Positions 1 through 7,532 of a DNA stretch of 64,000 nt are shown in pieces. The stretch covers positions 1,275,011-1,339,010 of the forward strand of contig NZ_AZUR01000001.1 in assembly GCF_000527175.1 (NCBI RefSeq). Direction: 5' to 3'. The position numbers and the translations under genes were made by a program. Positions within the stretch are counted from its first letter, which is position 1. Each line of letters opens with the position of its first letter. A model generated the notes under the pieces. That model searched no databases. It was not told the origin of the DNA and saw only the letters and a program-made list of their open reading frames with translations. This stretch comes from Pseudogulbenkiania sp. MAI-1 (GTDB lineage Bacteria; Pseudomonadota; Gammaproteobacteria; Burkholderiales; Chromobacteriaceae).

Positions 1-138
1 TTCCTGCATGCGGGTCTGCAGCGCCTTGCGCTCGTTCTCGAGTTGGCCGAAGGCGTCGGTGTCCAGCTGGTAGCCACGGGAGGCCAGGCGCTCGGCGACG
101 GTTTCCGGCTGGCTGCGAAGGAGTTGGATGTCTAGCAT
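1..138 (-). CDS. serS: Seryl-tRNA synthetase, N-terminal part (cut by window edge)
   Basis: Cytoplasmic enzyme that charges tRNA-Ser with serine. Only the first 46 codons are present, beginning MLDIQLLRSQPETVAERLA, the very conserved SerS start that leads into the long antiparallel coiled-coil tRNA-binding arm; the following charged Leu/Glu/Arg-rich residues fit that arm. The ATG at 136-138 is the family start. It lies downstream of rarA and lolA on the same strand, the usual lolA-rarA-serS order of many proteobacteria. The catalytic domain lies outside the window. Confidence 0.93.
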   Translation of the reverse strand, partial: MLDIQLLRSQPETVAERLASRGYQLDTDAFGQLENERKALQTRMQE

Positions 139-147
139 GGTGTTGGT

Positions 148-669
148 CTATTTGATGTTGATGATCTGAAGCTGGCGGTCGGTGATGAGCCAGATCTTTT
201 CAAAGGGACTGTTCTGGAAGTCCTTGTCGCGTAAATAATTTTGCCAGTCACGGTGCATGACGCGCGTGTTGGCGTTGCGGATCAAGAGCCAGCAGGGCTT
301 GATGGCGTAGGACTGGAACTTGTCGTTCTTGTCCTCGATGGCCCGGTCCAGCTGCAGGAAAATGTCCTTCATCATCGCCGGCTGCTGCGCGGCGAGCAAC
401 TGGTCGGTCTTGTCCTTGTGCCAACCGTTGATTATGGCAGCATCGTGAGTGCTGCCATAGATGTGCGTCACTTCCAGGCCGATTTTTTGCGAGGGTTCGC
501 CGTTCTGGCGGCGCAGGATGGTGTAATCGGGAGATTCGCGGTGCGGGCCGAGCAGGTAATGGCCAGGGCGGGACAGGCGGTTGAGCACGGCGATCAGCCG
601 CTTGGCCGCGAACTGTTCCAGCCTGACCTTGTGCCAGTCATGATCGTGGTGGTGCTTTCGTCTCTTCAT
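148..669 (-). CDS. Hypothetical protein overlapping the rarA 3' end
   Basis: 173-residue basic protein of unknown function. It opens with a His/Lys/Arg-rich stretch (MKRRKHHHDHDWHK), carries a central GLEVTHIYGS segment, and has a hydrophobic stretch near residue 125 (IKPCWLLIRNAN). The alternating acidic residue, hydrophobic strand and Lys layout is loosely reminiscent of PD-(D/E)XK nuclease cores, but this is a guess. The ATG at 667-669 lies inside rarA, giving a 32-bp overlap, and it ends 9 bp before serS, so it is probably co-transcribed and translationally coupled. Codon usage is slightly less GC-rich than in its neighbours. Function not recognised. Confidence 0.65.
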   Translation of the reverse strand: MKRRKHHHDHDWHKVRLEQFAAKRLIAVLNRLSRPGHYLLGPHRESPDYTILRRQNGEPSQKIGLEVTHIYGSTHDAAIINGWHKDKTDQLLAAQQPAMMKDIFLQLDRAIEDKNDKFQSYAIKPCWLLIRNANTRVMHRDWQNYLRDKDFQNSPFEKIWLITDRQLQIINIK

Positions 670-1957
670 CCAGTTGCCTGAGAAACCGCAGTTTTTCCTG
701 AATCTTGCTTTCCAGCCCGCGCTCCACCGGCTCGTACCAGCGGCTGTCCTCGATGCCTTCCGGCAGGTAGGTTTCGCCGGCGGCGTAGGCGTGCGGTTCG
801 TCGTGGGCGTAGCGGTAGGCGTGGCCGTAACCGAGTTCCTTCATCAGCTTGGTCGGCGCATTCCGGAGATGCACCGGCACCGGGCGCGAGATGTCCTGGC
901 GGATGAAGGCGCGCGCCTCATTATACGCCTTGTAGCCGGCGTTGCTCTTGGGGGCCACCGCGAGGTAGATCGCGGCTTGGGCCAGCGCCAGCTCGCCTTC
1001 GGGGCTGCCGAGGCGCTCGTAGGTGTCGGCGGCGTCGAGTGCGATGCGCGCGGCGCGAGGGTCGGCGAGCCCGATGTCTTCCCACGCCATGCGTACCAGC
1101 CGGCGTGCCAGGTAGCGCGGGTCGGCGCCGCCGTCGAGCATGCGCGTCAGCCAGTACAGCGCGCCGTCCGGGCTGGAGCCGCGCACCGATTTGTGCAACG
1201 CCGAGATCTGGTCGTAGAAGGCGTCGCCACCCTTGTCGAAGCGGCGTGCGTTGACGGTCAGCACTTCGGACAGGAAGTCGGCGTCGATGCGCTCGACACG
1301 GCGCGCGCTGGCGGCGGTGCGCGTCTGTTCCAGCAGGTTAAGGAAGCGCCGGGCGTCGCCGTCGGCGTAACCGCTCAGCGTGGCCAGCGCGGTTTCGTCG
1401 AAACTCAGGCCGGTCAGCGCGCCGCTGGCGACGGCGCGGGCGAACAGCGCCTTGAAGTCGTCGTCGGTGAGCGCGTTGAGCACATAGACCTGGGCACGCG
1501 ACAGCAGCGCCGAGTTGACCTCGAACGAGGGGTTCTCGGTGGTGGCGCCGATGAAGGTCAGCAGGCCCGATTCGACGTAGGGCAGGAAGGCGTCCTGCTG
1601 GCTCTTGTTGAAACGGTGGACTTCGTCGACGAACAGGATGGTGTGGCGGCCGTCGCGCTGTAGCACGGCCTGCGCCCGGTCCACCGCCTCGCGGATGTCC
1701 TTGACGCCGGAGAACACCGCCGACAGCGGGATGAACTCGGCGTCGAAGCTGTGCGCCAGGATGCGCGCCAGCGTGGTCTTGCCGACGCCGGGCGGGCCCC
1801 ACAGGATCATCGAGTGCGGGGTCTTCGATTCCACCGCCAGCCGCAGCGGCTTGCCCGGCCCGATCAGGTGCGCCTGGCCGATGACCTCGTCGAGCGAGGT
1901 GGGCCGCAGCGCTTCGGCCAGCGGTTTCTTTGGCTCACGGGCAAACAGGTCGCTCAC
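638..1957 (-). CDS. rarA: Replication-associated recombination protein A (AAA+ ATPase)
   Basis: RarA/MgsA is a cytoplasmic clamp-loader-like AAA+ ATPase, related to eukaryotic WRNIP1, that acts at stalled replication forks. The 439 residues are full family length. Walker A is GPPGVGKTTLAR near residue 54, Walker B is ILFVDEVHRF near residue 107, sensor 1 is GATTENPSFE near residue 138, and the C-terminal tetramerisation/MgsA region includes YLARRLVRMAWEDIGLADP. The start is GTG at 1955-1957. It sits 4 bp after lolA and upstream of serS, in a conserved operon order. Confidence 0.95.
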   Translation of the reverse strand: MSDLFAREPKKPLAEALRPTSLDEVIGQAHLIGPGKPLRLAVESKTPHSMILWGPPGVGKTTLARILAHSFDAEFIPLSAVFSGVKDIREAVDRAQAVLQRDGRHTILFVDEVHRFNKSQQDAFLPYVESGLLTFIGATTENPSFEVNSALLSRAQVYVLNALTDDDFKALFARAVASGALTGLSFDETALATLSGYADGDARRFLNLLEQTRTAASARRVERIDADFLSEVLTVNARRFDKGGDAFYDQISALHKSVRGSSPDGALYWLTRMLDGGADPRYLARRLVRMAWEDIGLADPRAARIALDAADTYERLGSPEGELALAQAAIYLAVAPKSNAGYKAYNEARAFIRQDISRPVPVHLRNAPTKLMKELGYGHAYRYAHDEPHAYAAGETYLPEGIEDSRWYEPVERGLESKIQEKLRFLRQLDEETKAPPRS

Positions 1958-1961
1958 GGCA

Positions 1962-2567
1962 TCAGTCCGAAATCACGTCCACGCCCTTGGGCGGGGTGAA
2001 GGTAAAGCGCGATGGCGCCAGTGCCGGGTTCTTCTTCAGGTCGGCGAAGCGGATCAGCGTGGTGTTGCCGAAGCTGTCGTTCAATTCCATGGTGACCAGC
2101 GTGTTGGCGCGAAAGCCCATGCGGATCGCCTGGAAGGTGTTCTCGCTCTTCTTCGGGGCGGCGCTGAGCCATTCGAGGCCGTCCTGGCTGCCGGCTTCTT
2201 TCAGATTGTAGTCGCGCTCGATGGCGTTGCTGCCGGCCAAGAGCGCGGCCGGGCTGGAGCCCAGTGCGGCGTCCAGCGACTTGCTGGTGACCTGGGCCAG
2301 TTCCTTGTCGTAGATCCACAGCCGTTTGCCGTCGCCGACGATCAGTTGTTCATAAGGCTTGGCGTATTCCCAGCGGAACTTGCCGGGGCGCGAGATTTCC
2401 AGCTGGCCGCTGGCTTCCTCGCGCTTGTTTTTGGCGCTGACCACCTGGGTGAAGCTGGCCGACAGCGTCTTGCTGCCGGCGACGAAGGCCTTGAGCTGGG
2501 CGATGGCGGCGGCGTTGGCGGGCAGGGCGAACGCGGCAGCCAGGATGATCGGTACGAGTTTCTTCAT
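1962..2567 (-). CDS. lolA: Outer-membrane lipoprotein carrier protein LolA
   Basis: Periplasmic chaperone that takes lipoproteins released by LolCDE to LolB at the outer membrane. The 201-residue form starts at ATG 2565-2567, behind an AAGGA ribosome site, and has a clear signal peptide (MKKLVPIILAAAFALPANAAA). The mature part shows LolA features: Phe-Thr-Gln near residue 40, RPGKFRWEY, the segment around KRLWIYDKELAQV, and a C-terminal strand. A longer in-frame reading to 2627 is possible but would bury the signal peptide. It lies between nadE and rarA on one strand. Confidence 0.93.
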   Translation of the reverse strand: MKKLVPIILAAAFALPANAAAIAQLKAFVAGSKTLSASFTQVVSAKNKREEASGQLEISRPGKFRWEYAKPYEQLIVGDGKRLWIYDKELAQVTSKSLDAALGSSPAALLAGSNAIERDYNLKEAGSQDGLEWLSAAPKKSENTFQAIRMGFRANTLVTMELNDSFGNTTLIRFADLKKNPALAPSRFTFTPPKGVDVISD

Positions 2568-2593
2568 GGAGTCCTTTGCTGCGATCAGGCCGC

Positions 2594-4186
2594 TCAACTG
2601 AAGCGGTTGGTGATCGGGTAGCGCCAATCCTTGCCGAAGCCGCGGTGCGTGACACGCGGGCCGACCGGCGCCTGGCGGCGCTTGTACTCGTTGATCTTGA
2701 GAAGGCGAACCACGCGCCGCACGTCGGCCTCGGCAAAGCCCTCGGCAATGATTTCCTCGGCGGACAGGTTCTCTTCCACGTAGCGCGCCATGATGGCGTC
2801 GAGCACATCGTAGGGCGGCAGACTGTCTTGGTCCTTCTGGTCGGGACGCAGTTCCGCGGAAGGCGGCCGGGTAATGATTCTTAACGGAATGATCTCTTCC
2901 TGGGCGTTGCGCCAGTGGCAGAGCTGGTAGACCAGGGTCTTGGCCACGTCCTTCAGCACCGCGAAGCCGCCGGCCATGTCACCGTATAGCGTGCAGTAGC
3001 CGGTGGTCATCTCGGACTTGTTGCCGGTGGTGAGCACCAGCTTGCCGGTCTTGTTCGAGAGCGCCATCAACAGGGTGCCGCGGATGCGCGCCTGCAGGTT
3101 CTCTTCGGTGGTGTCTTCGGCCAGGCCTGCGAACGACGGCGCCAGCGCCGTGACGAAGCTCTCGTACATCGGCCAGATGGCGATTTCCTCGTACTTCACG
3201 CCGAGCCGTTCGACCATGTCGCGCGAGTCGGTCACGGAAATGTCGGCGGTGTAGCGGCTCGGCATCATCACCGCGTGCACCTTGTCGGCACCCAGCGCGT
3301 CGTAGGCGATGGCCAGCGTCAGCGCCGAGTCGATGCCGCCGGACAGGCCGAGCAGCACGCCGGGGAAGCCGTTCTTGCCGATGTAGTCGCGCACGCCGAC
3401 CACCAGCGTCTTGTACACGCTTTCCAGCGGGCAGGGCAGGGCGGCCTTGCTGGCCGGTTGCAGGTCGCCGTCGGCCATCTCGACGATCAGCAGTTCGTCG
3501 TCGTAGGCGGCGGCCTGGGCCACGACCTCGCCGGCCTTGTTCAGTGCGAACGAGGCGCCATCGAACACCAGTTCATCCTGGCCGCCGGTGAGGTTGACGT
3601 AGGCGAACGGCAGGCCGGTTTCCTCGACACGGTAGCGCACCGTCTCGTGGCGGGTCTCGATCTTGTTGCGGTGGAACGGCGAGGCGTTGAGCACCAGCAC
3701 CACGTCGGCGCCGGCATCGGCGGTCTCGGCGGCCGGGTCGAGCGACCAGACGTCTTCGCAGATCAGCACCCCGATGTTGACGCCGTCCTGCTGGAATATC
3801 AGCGGCGCGCCGCCGGGAGTAAAGTAGCGGCACTCATCGAACACTTCGTCGTTGGGCAGCAGCATCTTGTGGTACTGGCCGAGGCGGTTGCCGTCGCGCA
3901 TCACCGTGGCGGCGTTGAAGCGTTCGTGGCCGAGCTTGACCGGGTGGCCGACTACCAGTGTGATACCGTCCAGTTCCAGTAGCTCGTCCAGCGCCTTGCT
4001 GCATTCGCGGTAGAAGTGGTCGCGCAGCAGCAGGTCTTCGGGGCTGTAGCCGGTCAGCGCCAGTTCCGGCGTGACCATTACGTCGGCGCCCTGGGCCATG
4101 GCCTGGCGGGCGAGGTCGAGAATCTTGCGGGTATTGCCGGCGATGTCGCCGACAACGGGATTGAACTGGGCGAGCGCGATACGCAT
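2594..4186 (-). CDS. nadE: Glutamine-dependent NAD+ synthetase
   Basis: Final step of NAD synthesis: amidation of deamido-NAD using ATP and glutamine. The 530 residues carry an N-terminal nitrilase-type glutaminase domain (about 1-240, with the Cys of LICEDVW as nucleophile, plus ELALTGYSPEDL and the Lys segment YHKMLLPN) and a C-terminal synthetase domain with the PP-loop GLSGGIDSALT near residue 280. The ammonia is channelled between the two. The gene ends 27 bp before lolA. pncA-pncB, which feed the same pathway, lie about 50 kb away in this window. Confidence 0.95.
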   Translation of the reverse strand: MRIALAQFNPVVGDIAGNTRKILDLARQAMAQGADVMVTPELALTGYSPEDLLLRDHFYRECSKALDELLELDGITLVVGHPVKLGHERFNAATVMRDGNRLGQYHKMLLPNDEVFDECRYFTPGGAPLIFQQDGVNIGVLICEDVWSLDPAAETADAGADVVLVLNASPFHRNKIETRHETVRYRVEETGLPFAYVNLTGGQDELVFDGASFALNKAGEVVAQAAAYDDELLIVEMADGDLQPASKAALPCPLESVYKTLVVGVRDYIGKNGFPGVLLGLSGGIDSALTLAIAYDALGADKVHAVMMPSRYTADISVTDSRDMVERLGVKYEEIAIWPMYESFVTALAPSFAGLAEDTTEENLQARIRGTLLMALSNKTGKLVLTTGNKSEMTTGYCTLYGDMAGGFAVLKDVAKTLVYQLCHWRNAQEEIIPLRIITRPPSAELRPDQKDQDSLPPYDVLDAIMARYVEENLSAEEIIAEGFAEADVRRVVRLLKINEYKRRQAPVGPRVTHRGFGKDWRYPITNRFS

Positions 4187-4264
4187 CTTGGTGGCTACGT
4201 CGGTTAATCAACAATAAAACCGATTCTACCTGAAGAGCGGCATGATTTCCTGAAAGGAACGGGC

Positions 4265-5392
4265 ATGACGATAGCGTCGCTGAATGGCCTGAGCGGGCTG
4301 CCGGCCAGCCAGTGGGACGCGCTGCGCGCCGACGACCAGCCCTTTCTCGCCCACGGCTGGCTTGCCGCCCTGGAGCAGAGTGGGGCGGTGGGCAGGGCGA
4401 CTGGCTGGCAGCCGCATCATCTGGCACGCCGCGAGGGCGAGAAACTGGCGGCGGTGGCGCCGGCCTATCTCAAGACCCACTCCTACGGCGAGTACGTGTT
4501 CGACTGGGCCTGGGCCGAGGCTTACCAGCGCGCCGGGTTGGCCTACTATCCCAAGTTGCTGTTGGCGGTGCCGTTCACGCCGGTCAGTGGCCAGCGTATT
4601 CTCGGCGTGCCGGCGGGCCGTGCCGCCCTGGTTGCCGAGCTGCCGCGCCAGGTGCGCGAGCTCGGGCTGTCGTCCGCGCACGTGTTGTACCCGGCGCCCG
4701 ATGACATGGCCCTGCTGGCCGAGGCGGGCTGGCTGGAGCGCCACGGCGTGCAGTTCCACTGGCGCAACCGGGGTTATCACGACTTCGACGATTATCTCGA
4801 TGTGCTGAGCCGCGACAAGCGCAAGAAGATCCGCCAGGAGCGGCGGCGCGTTGCCGAGCAAGGCGTCGAGGTCGTGGTCAAGGAGGGCCGCGAGATCTGC
4901 GACGACGATTGGGCGTTCTTCCACGCTTGCTACTGCCGGACCTATCGCGAACACCGCTCCACACCCTATCTCAACCTGGCGTTTTTCCGCCTGATCGGCG
5001 AGCGATTGGCCGAGCACCTGGTGCTGTTCCTGGCATTCCGTGAAGGACGGCCGGTGGCCGCCAGTCTGTGCTTGAAGGATGGGCGGCAACTGTACGGCCG
5101 CTATTGGGGTGCGTTGGAGGAGGTTTCCTGCCTGCATTTCGAGCTGTGTTACTACCAGGGCATAGCCTATTGCATCCGCCACGGGCTCGCCGTGTTCGAG
5201 GGCGGAGCGCAGGGCGAGCACAAGCTGGCACGGGGTTTCGAGCCGGTACGGACGTGTTCCACGCACTGGCTGGCCGATTCTCCTTTTCGATCAGCCATTT
5301 GGCGCTGGCTCGAACAGGAAAAGCGGGCCATCGCGGCCTATCTTGGCGAACTGGAGCGGCATATTGCGTATAAAAAAGCTTGCCAGTCGTAA
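4265..5392 (+). CDS. FemAB/GNAT-fold N-acyltransferase (DUF482 family)
   Basis: 375-residue protein of the PF04339 (DUF482) family, whose members have a FemAB-like tandem GNAT fold and are annotated as peptidoglycan biosynthesis/recognition proteins; the substrate is unknown. Family traits are the opening strand QPFLAHGWLAALEQSGAVG, HSYGEYVFDWAWAEAYQR, the basic run LSRDKRKKIRQERRR near residue 180, and the C-terminal GAQGEHKLARGFEP. The start is ATG 4265, preceded by GAAAGGAA. It is divergent from nadE, and its 3' end carries the promoter of the downstream tRNA gene. Confidence 0.85.
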   Translation: MTIASLNGLSGLPASQWDALRADDQPFLAHGWLAALEQSGAVGRATGWQPHHLARREGEKLAAVAPAYLKTHSYGEYVFDWAWAEAYQRAGLAYYPKLLLAVPFTPVSGQRILGVPAGRAALVAELPRQVRELGLSSAHVLYPAPDDMALLAEAGWLERHGVQFHWRNRGYHDFDDYLDVLSRDKRKKIRQERRRVAEQGVEVVVKEGREICDDDWAFFHACYCRTYREHRSTPYLNLAFFRLIGERLAEHLVLFLAFREGRPVAASLCLKDGRQLYGRYWGALEEVSCLHFELCYYQGIAYCIRHGLAVFEGGAQGEHKLARGFEPVRTCSTHWLADSPFRSAIWRWLEQEKRAIAAYLGELERHIAYKKACQS

Positions 5393-5408
5393 AAAGGGCT
5401 TATATACT
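5380..5408 (+). promoter_or_regulatory. Sigma70-type promoter of tRNA-Ser
   Basis: The -35 is TTGCCA (5380-5385), followed by a 17-bp spacer and -10 TATACT (5403-5408), with a GC-rich discriminator immediately after, as expected for a stable-RNA promoter. The -35 overlaps the last codons of the acyltransferase gene. Confidence 0.7.
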
Positions 5409-5459
5409 GCGCAGCCTCTGACGACGAAACGCCAACGACGACGGCATCGGAGCACTTCT

Positions 5460-5550
5460 GGAGAGGTGGATGAGTGGTTTAAGTCGCACGCCTGGAAAGC
5501 GTGTTCAGGGTAATACCCTGACGGGGGTTCGAATCCCCCCCTCTCCGCCA
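5460..5550 (+). tRNA. tRNA-Ser (anticodon GGA)
   Basis: A 91-nt class II tRNA with encoded CCA (5548-5550). The acceptor stem GGAGAGG (5460-5466) pairs with CCTCTCC (5540-5546). The anticodon stem CACGC/GCGTG encloses loop CTGGAAA with anticodon GGA at 5494-5496. There is a long variable arm (CAGGGTAATACCCTG) typical of Ser tRNAs, and the T-arm contains GTTCGAATC. It reads UCC and UCU codons. Phage debris follows directly, consistent with use of the tRNA 3' end as an integration site. Confidence 0.97.
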
Positions 5551-5561
5551 GAATAATCAAG

Positions 5562-5594
5562 AAACGGCGCGGCTTTCAGCCTCGCCGTTTTTTT
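5562..5594 (+). terminator. Intrinsic terminator after tRNA-Ser
   Basis: An 8-bp stem AAACGGCG (5562-5569)/CGCCGTTT (5583-5590), continued inward by GGCT/AGCC, is followed by an uninterrupted T run to 5594. Confidence 0.9.
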
Positions 5595-5633
5595 GTTTGG
5601 CACACATTTGGCACAGAAAGCAGGGTTTCGAGC

Positions 5634-5828
5634 TTGTTTCTGCGCGCTGGCATCGTCGCCAGTGCCGTGGCCAACTGCAACCGAGCCAGGGATAGCGAAC
5701 CGTTCACGCCGGCCGACTTCATGCCCTACGTGGGGCGCGAGCCGGAGCCTGAGATGACCACCGATGAGCAGCGTGGCGCGGCAATTGTGGTGCTGCTGAT
5801 GGCGGCGAAGGCGGCTGATCAAAAGTGA
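5634..5828 (+). pseudogene. Phage tail assembly chaperone (gpT/DUF4035-like), C-terminal fragment
   Basis: The 64 codons contain LRAGIVASAVANCNRAR and FTPADFMPYVG, which match my recollection of the C-terminal half of lambda-gpT-like tail assembly chaperones (D-L-R-x-G-I-I-A-x-x-I-A-N followed by F-x-P-x-D-F-M-P). The N-terminal half is missing: upstream sequence runs back into the tRNA-Ser terminator region with no start beyond a TTG at 5634. It has no phage neighbours, so it reads as the last scrap of a prophage that used the tRNA-Ser. Confidence 0.7.
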
Positions 5829-5829
5829 C

Positions 5830-5864
5830 GAAACCCCGGTTCAGGTAGCGCTGACCGGGGTTTC
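5830..5864. terminator. Bidirectional terminator-type hairpin
   Basis: Inverted repeat GAAACCCCGGTTCAG (5830-5844)/CTGACCGGGGTTTC (5851-5864), one bulged base, 6-nt loop, followed by a T-rich stretch. It separates the phage fragment from hicB. Confidence 0.7.
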
Positions 5865-5987
5865 TTGTTTCAACCTTCGGGACCTGTATCTTTGCGCTTG
5901 CCATTGCCAGGGTGGTAGAGGCTTTAGCCCCTTGGGTATTACGTTGCCTCGGGAAGGCTATGGCTGATTTTTCAGGCTCGTGCCGAT

Positions 5988-6329
5988 TTACGCCATATGA
6001 CCAGCATGATCCTCGATGGCATCGGCGACCCACTCATTCAAGCTCTTGCCTTGAGCGGCAGCCGCCACAGCGGCAACAGCATGTAGCGCAGAGGCGATGC
6101 GCACATTGAACTTACCGGAATAGGACTTGTACGGCTCAATGCCCTTTTCCTTGCACATGTCCAGATAGACCCGGAGAGATGTCTCCCCTTCGGATTTGAG
6201 TCCTGCCACATCGGAGGCATAAAAATCGGCGCCGCCGCTCAGGCCGATGAACTCGCCGCGGAACATCTCGATCTCCGGATCGTAGGAAACGACGGCCTTC
6301 TGGCCGTTGATGATCATGACGTTGTTCAT
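5988..6329 (-). CDS. hicB: HicB-family antitoxin
   Basis: 113-residue antitoxin partner of HicA. The N-terminal half is the HicB partial-RNase-H-like fold (VSYDPEIEMFRGEFIGL, then the FYASDVAGLKSEGETSL motif). The C-terminal half is a ribbon-helix-helix DNA-binding region ending KSLNEWVADAIEDHAG, which would bind the operon promoter. The start ATG at 6327-6329 overlaps the hicA stop by 4 bp (ATGA), so the two are translationally coupled, toxin first. The dyads upstream of hicA are the likely binding site. Confidence 0.88.
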   Translation of the reverse strand: MNNVMIINGQKAVVSYDPEIEMFRGEFIGLSGGADFYASDVAGLKSEGETSLRVYLDMCKEKGIEPYKSYSGKFNVRIASALHAVAAVAAAAQGKSLNEWVADAIEDHAGHMA

Positions 6330-6550
6330 GGTTTGACTCCGTTTTCCTCTAACCACTTGCGAATGGATGCTACGGCCCCCTTGTCCGTCTCGGGAGAGGG
6401 ATGGGGGCGATGAAACACGCGCACCTGGCCGAAGAGGGTGATGCCTACCCGAGAGCCTTCCCGTTCTTCGATGGTGGCGCCAAGCTCGACGAATAACGTT
6501 TCGATGTCCTTCCAGCGAATGTTGCCGCTCACGGGGCGATGATAGATCAA
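6326..6550 (-). CDS. hicA: HicA-family mRNA interferase toxin
   Basis: A 74-residue double-stranded-RNA-binding-fold ribonuclease that cleaves mRNA until neutralised by HicB. It shows the HicA pattern: a WKDIETLFVELGATIEERE helix-strand, the GSRVGI strand, and the catalytic-region His in RVFHRPHP, followed by the helix AVASIRKWLEENGV. The only usable start is TTG at 6548-6550, because no in-frame ATG or GTG precedes it before a stop. It sits in the accessory segment behind tRNA-Ser, next to phage and IS debris. Confidence 0.88.
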   Translation of the reverse strand: MIYHRPVSGNIRWKDIETLFVELGATIEEREGSRVGITLFGQVRVFHRPHPSPETDKGAVASIRKWLEENGVKP

Positions 6551-6583
6551 GGGTGGCGTGGTGCTTGCGTTTCATGCTTGAAT

Positions 6584-6602
6584 AGTACCAAAAAGTGGTA
6601 CT
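6584..6602. promoter_or_regulatory. Operator-like dyad upstream of hicAB
   Basis: AGTACCA (6584-6590) and TGGTACT (6596-6602) form a perfect 7-bp dyad 33 bp upstream of hicA. HicB antitoxins usually repress their own promoter through such palindromes. The A+T-rich flanks fit a promoter region. Confidence 0.5.
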
Positions 6603-6611
6603 AAAGCAAAG

Positions 6612-6637
6612 AAAAAAAGGTACGCAGTGCGTACCTT
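6612..6637 (-). terminator. Palindrome with A/T run (minus-strand terminator or second operator)
   Basis: AAGGTACGCA (6617-6626), one base, then TGCGTACCTT (6628-6637): a perfect 10-bp palindrome. Seven A residues at 6612-6618 become a U run on minus-strand transcripts arriving from the IS side. It shares the GGTAC core with the hicAB dyad at 6584-6602, so it could instead be a second HicB site. Confidence 0.4.
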
Positions 6638-6651
6638 GGCTTGAAGGGGCA

Positions 6652-6687
6652 TTAAGCGCCTGGGCTTGAGAAAGGACGGGAAGTAAG
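6652..6687 (-). repeat. IS256-type transposase scrap, repeated at 25743-25778
   Basis: These 36 bases match 25743-25778 at 33 positions. Read on the minus strand they encode TYFPSFLxPRR-like residues, the motif of IS256-family transposases that follows VPKLRSG. Both copies stop being transposase-like directly after PRR and share TTAA at that edge. The other edge runs into the IS5-family element at 6686. Confidence 0.6.
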
Positions 6688-6694
6688 AGCGTGT

Positions 6695-7171
6695 TCACGA
6701 TCTTCTGAGCAGCACCGCCAGGAAGGCCAAATGGATGAACTGCAAGCTGGTATTGAGCCATCGCTCGCAGTTCTTCCACAGGCGCTTGTTTTTCTCCAGC
6801 CAGGCGAAGCTGCGCTCGACTACCCAGCGCTTGGGAATCACCGCGAATTTGTGCAACTCACTACGCTTGGCAATCTGCACCGTGACCGCCTCGCCCAGGT
6901 TTTCCCGCACCCCTTGGGCAAAAGGCTGGCCCACGTAACCGCTGTCAGCCAGCACGCTTTGTACTTTACCCAAGCCGCCTTTGCAGAGCTGCAATGCCTG
7001 TAACGCCCCTTTGCGGTCCGTCACCTCGGCTGTCGTCACAGCAATGGCATGGGGCAGCCCCTGCGTGTCCACGCCGATGTGTCGTTTGATGCCTGAAACC
7101 TTCTTGCCGGCATCATAACCCTTGCTACCGGCCGTGTCCGTGTTCTTCACACTCTGCGCGTCCACGATCAA
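6695..7171 (-). CDS. IS5-family transposase, catalytic frame (orfB)
   Basis: DDE catalytic part. First Asp in LIVDAQSVKNTDTAG, second Asp in SVLADSGYVGQPF, Glu in WVVERSFAWLEKNKRLWKN. The frame is open upstream to the A7 run at 7224-7230 (NQVGAARERLGRS), so translation is expected to enter from orfA and not from an own start; the TTG at 7169-7171 is simply the first start-like codon. The gene ends 9 bp inside the left inverted repeat boundary. Confidence 0.88.
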   Translation of the reverse strand: MIVDAQSVKNTDTAGSKGYDAGKKVSGIKRHIGVDTQGLPHAIAVTTAEVTDRKGALQALQLCKGGLGKVQSVLADSGYVGQPFAQGVRENLGEAVTVQIAKRSELHKFAVIPKRWVVERSFAWLEKNKRLWKNCERWLNTSLQFIHLAFLAVLLRRS

Positions 7172-7490
7172 AAGCGTCGGCGTGGCGCTGCGCCCCAGTC
7201 TCTCGCGGGCCGCGCCAACCTGATTTTTTTAGTGCCCGCTCCAGTACGCTGATGCCGTCCTGGTCGAACTCGCTCCACTTTGCAAAGTACGAATGCACCG
7301 TGCGCCATTTGGGAAAATCCCTCGGCAGCATTCGCCACTGGCAGCCGCTGCGCAGCAGGTACAGCACCGCGCAAAACACTTCGTACAAGTCTACCGTGGT
7401 CGGCTTCGTGCGCTTCCTCACGCTTTGCAGCAGCGGCAGGATTTCTTCAAACTTCTCTCGATTGATGTCGCTGGCGTAGGGCTTTCTCAT
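7125..7490 (-). CDS. IS5-family transposase, N-terminal frame (orfA)
   Basis: N-terminal part of the transposase: MRKPYASDINREKFEEILPLL, then LYEVFCAVLYLLRSGCQWRM and the PKWRTVHSYFAKW motif, a typical DUF4096-type N-terminus. The transposase reading is good until LERALKK at the A7 run (7224-7230). Beyond it this frame is shadow and the real continuation is one frame over. Removing one A, or slippage on the A run, joins the two frames, so this is either programmed or inactivating. Confidence 0.85.
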   Translation of the reverse strand: MRKPYASDINREKFEEILPLLQSVRKRTKPTTVDLYEVFCAVLYLLRSGCQWRMLPRDFPKWRTVHSYFAKWSEFDQDGISVLERALKKSGWRGPRETGAQRHADAFDRGRAECEEHGHGR

Positions 7491-7532
7491 CCCGCCATTA
7501 TCCTGCTACGCGACGAGATCGTGAACACGCTC

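Noticed and set aside
6330..6779. Long N-terminal extension of HicB into hicA and the IS left end
   Set aside because: HicB homologues begin at the MNNVMII start; the extension is an out-of-frame reading of hicA.
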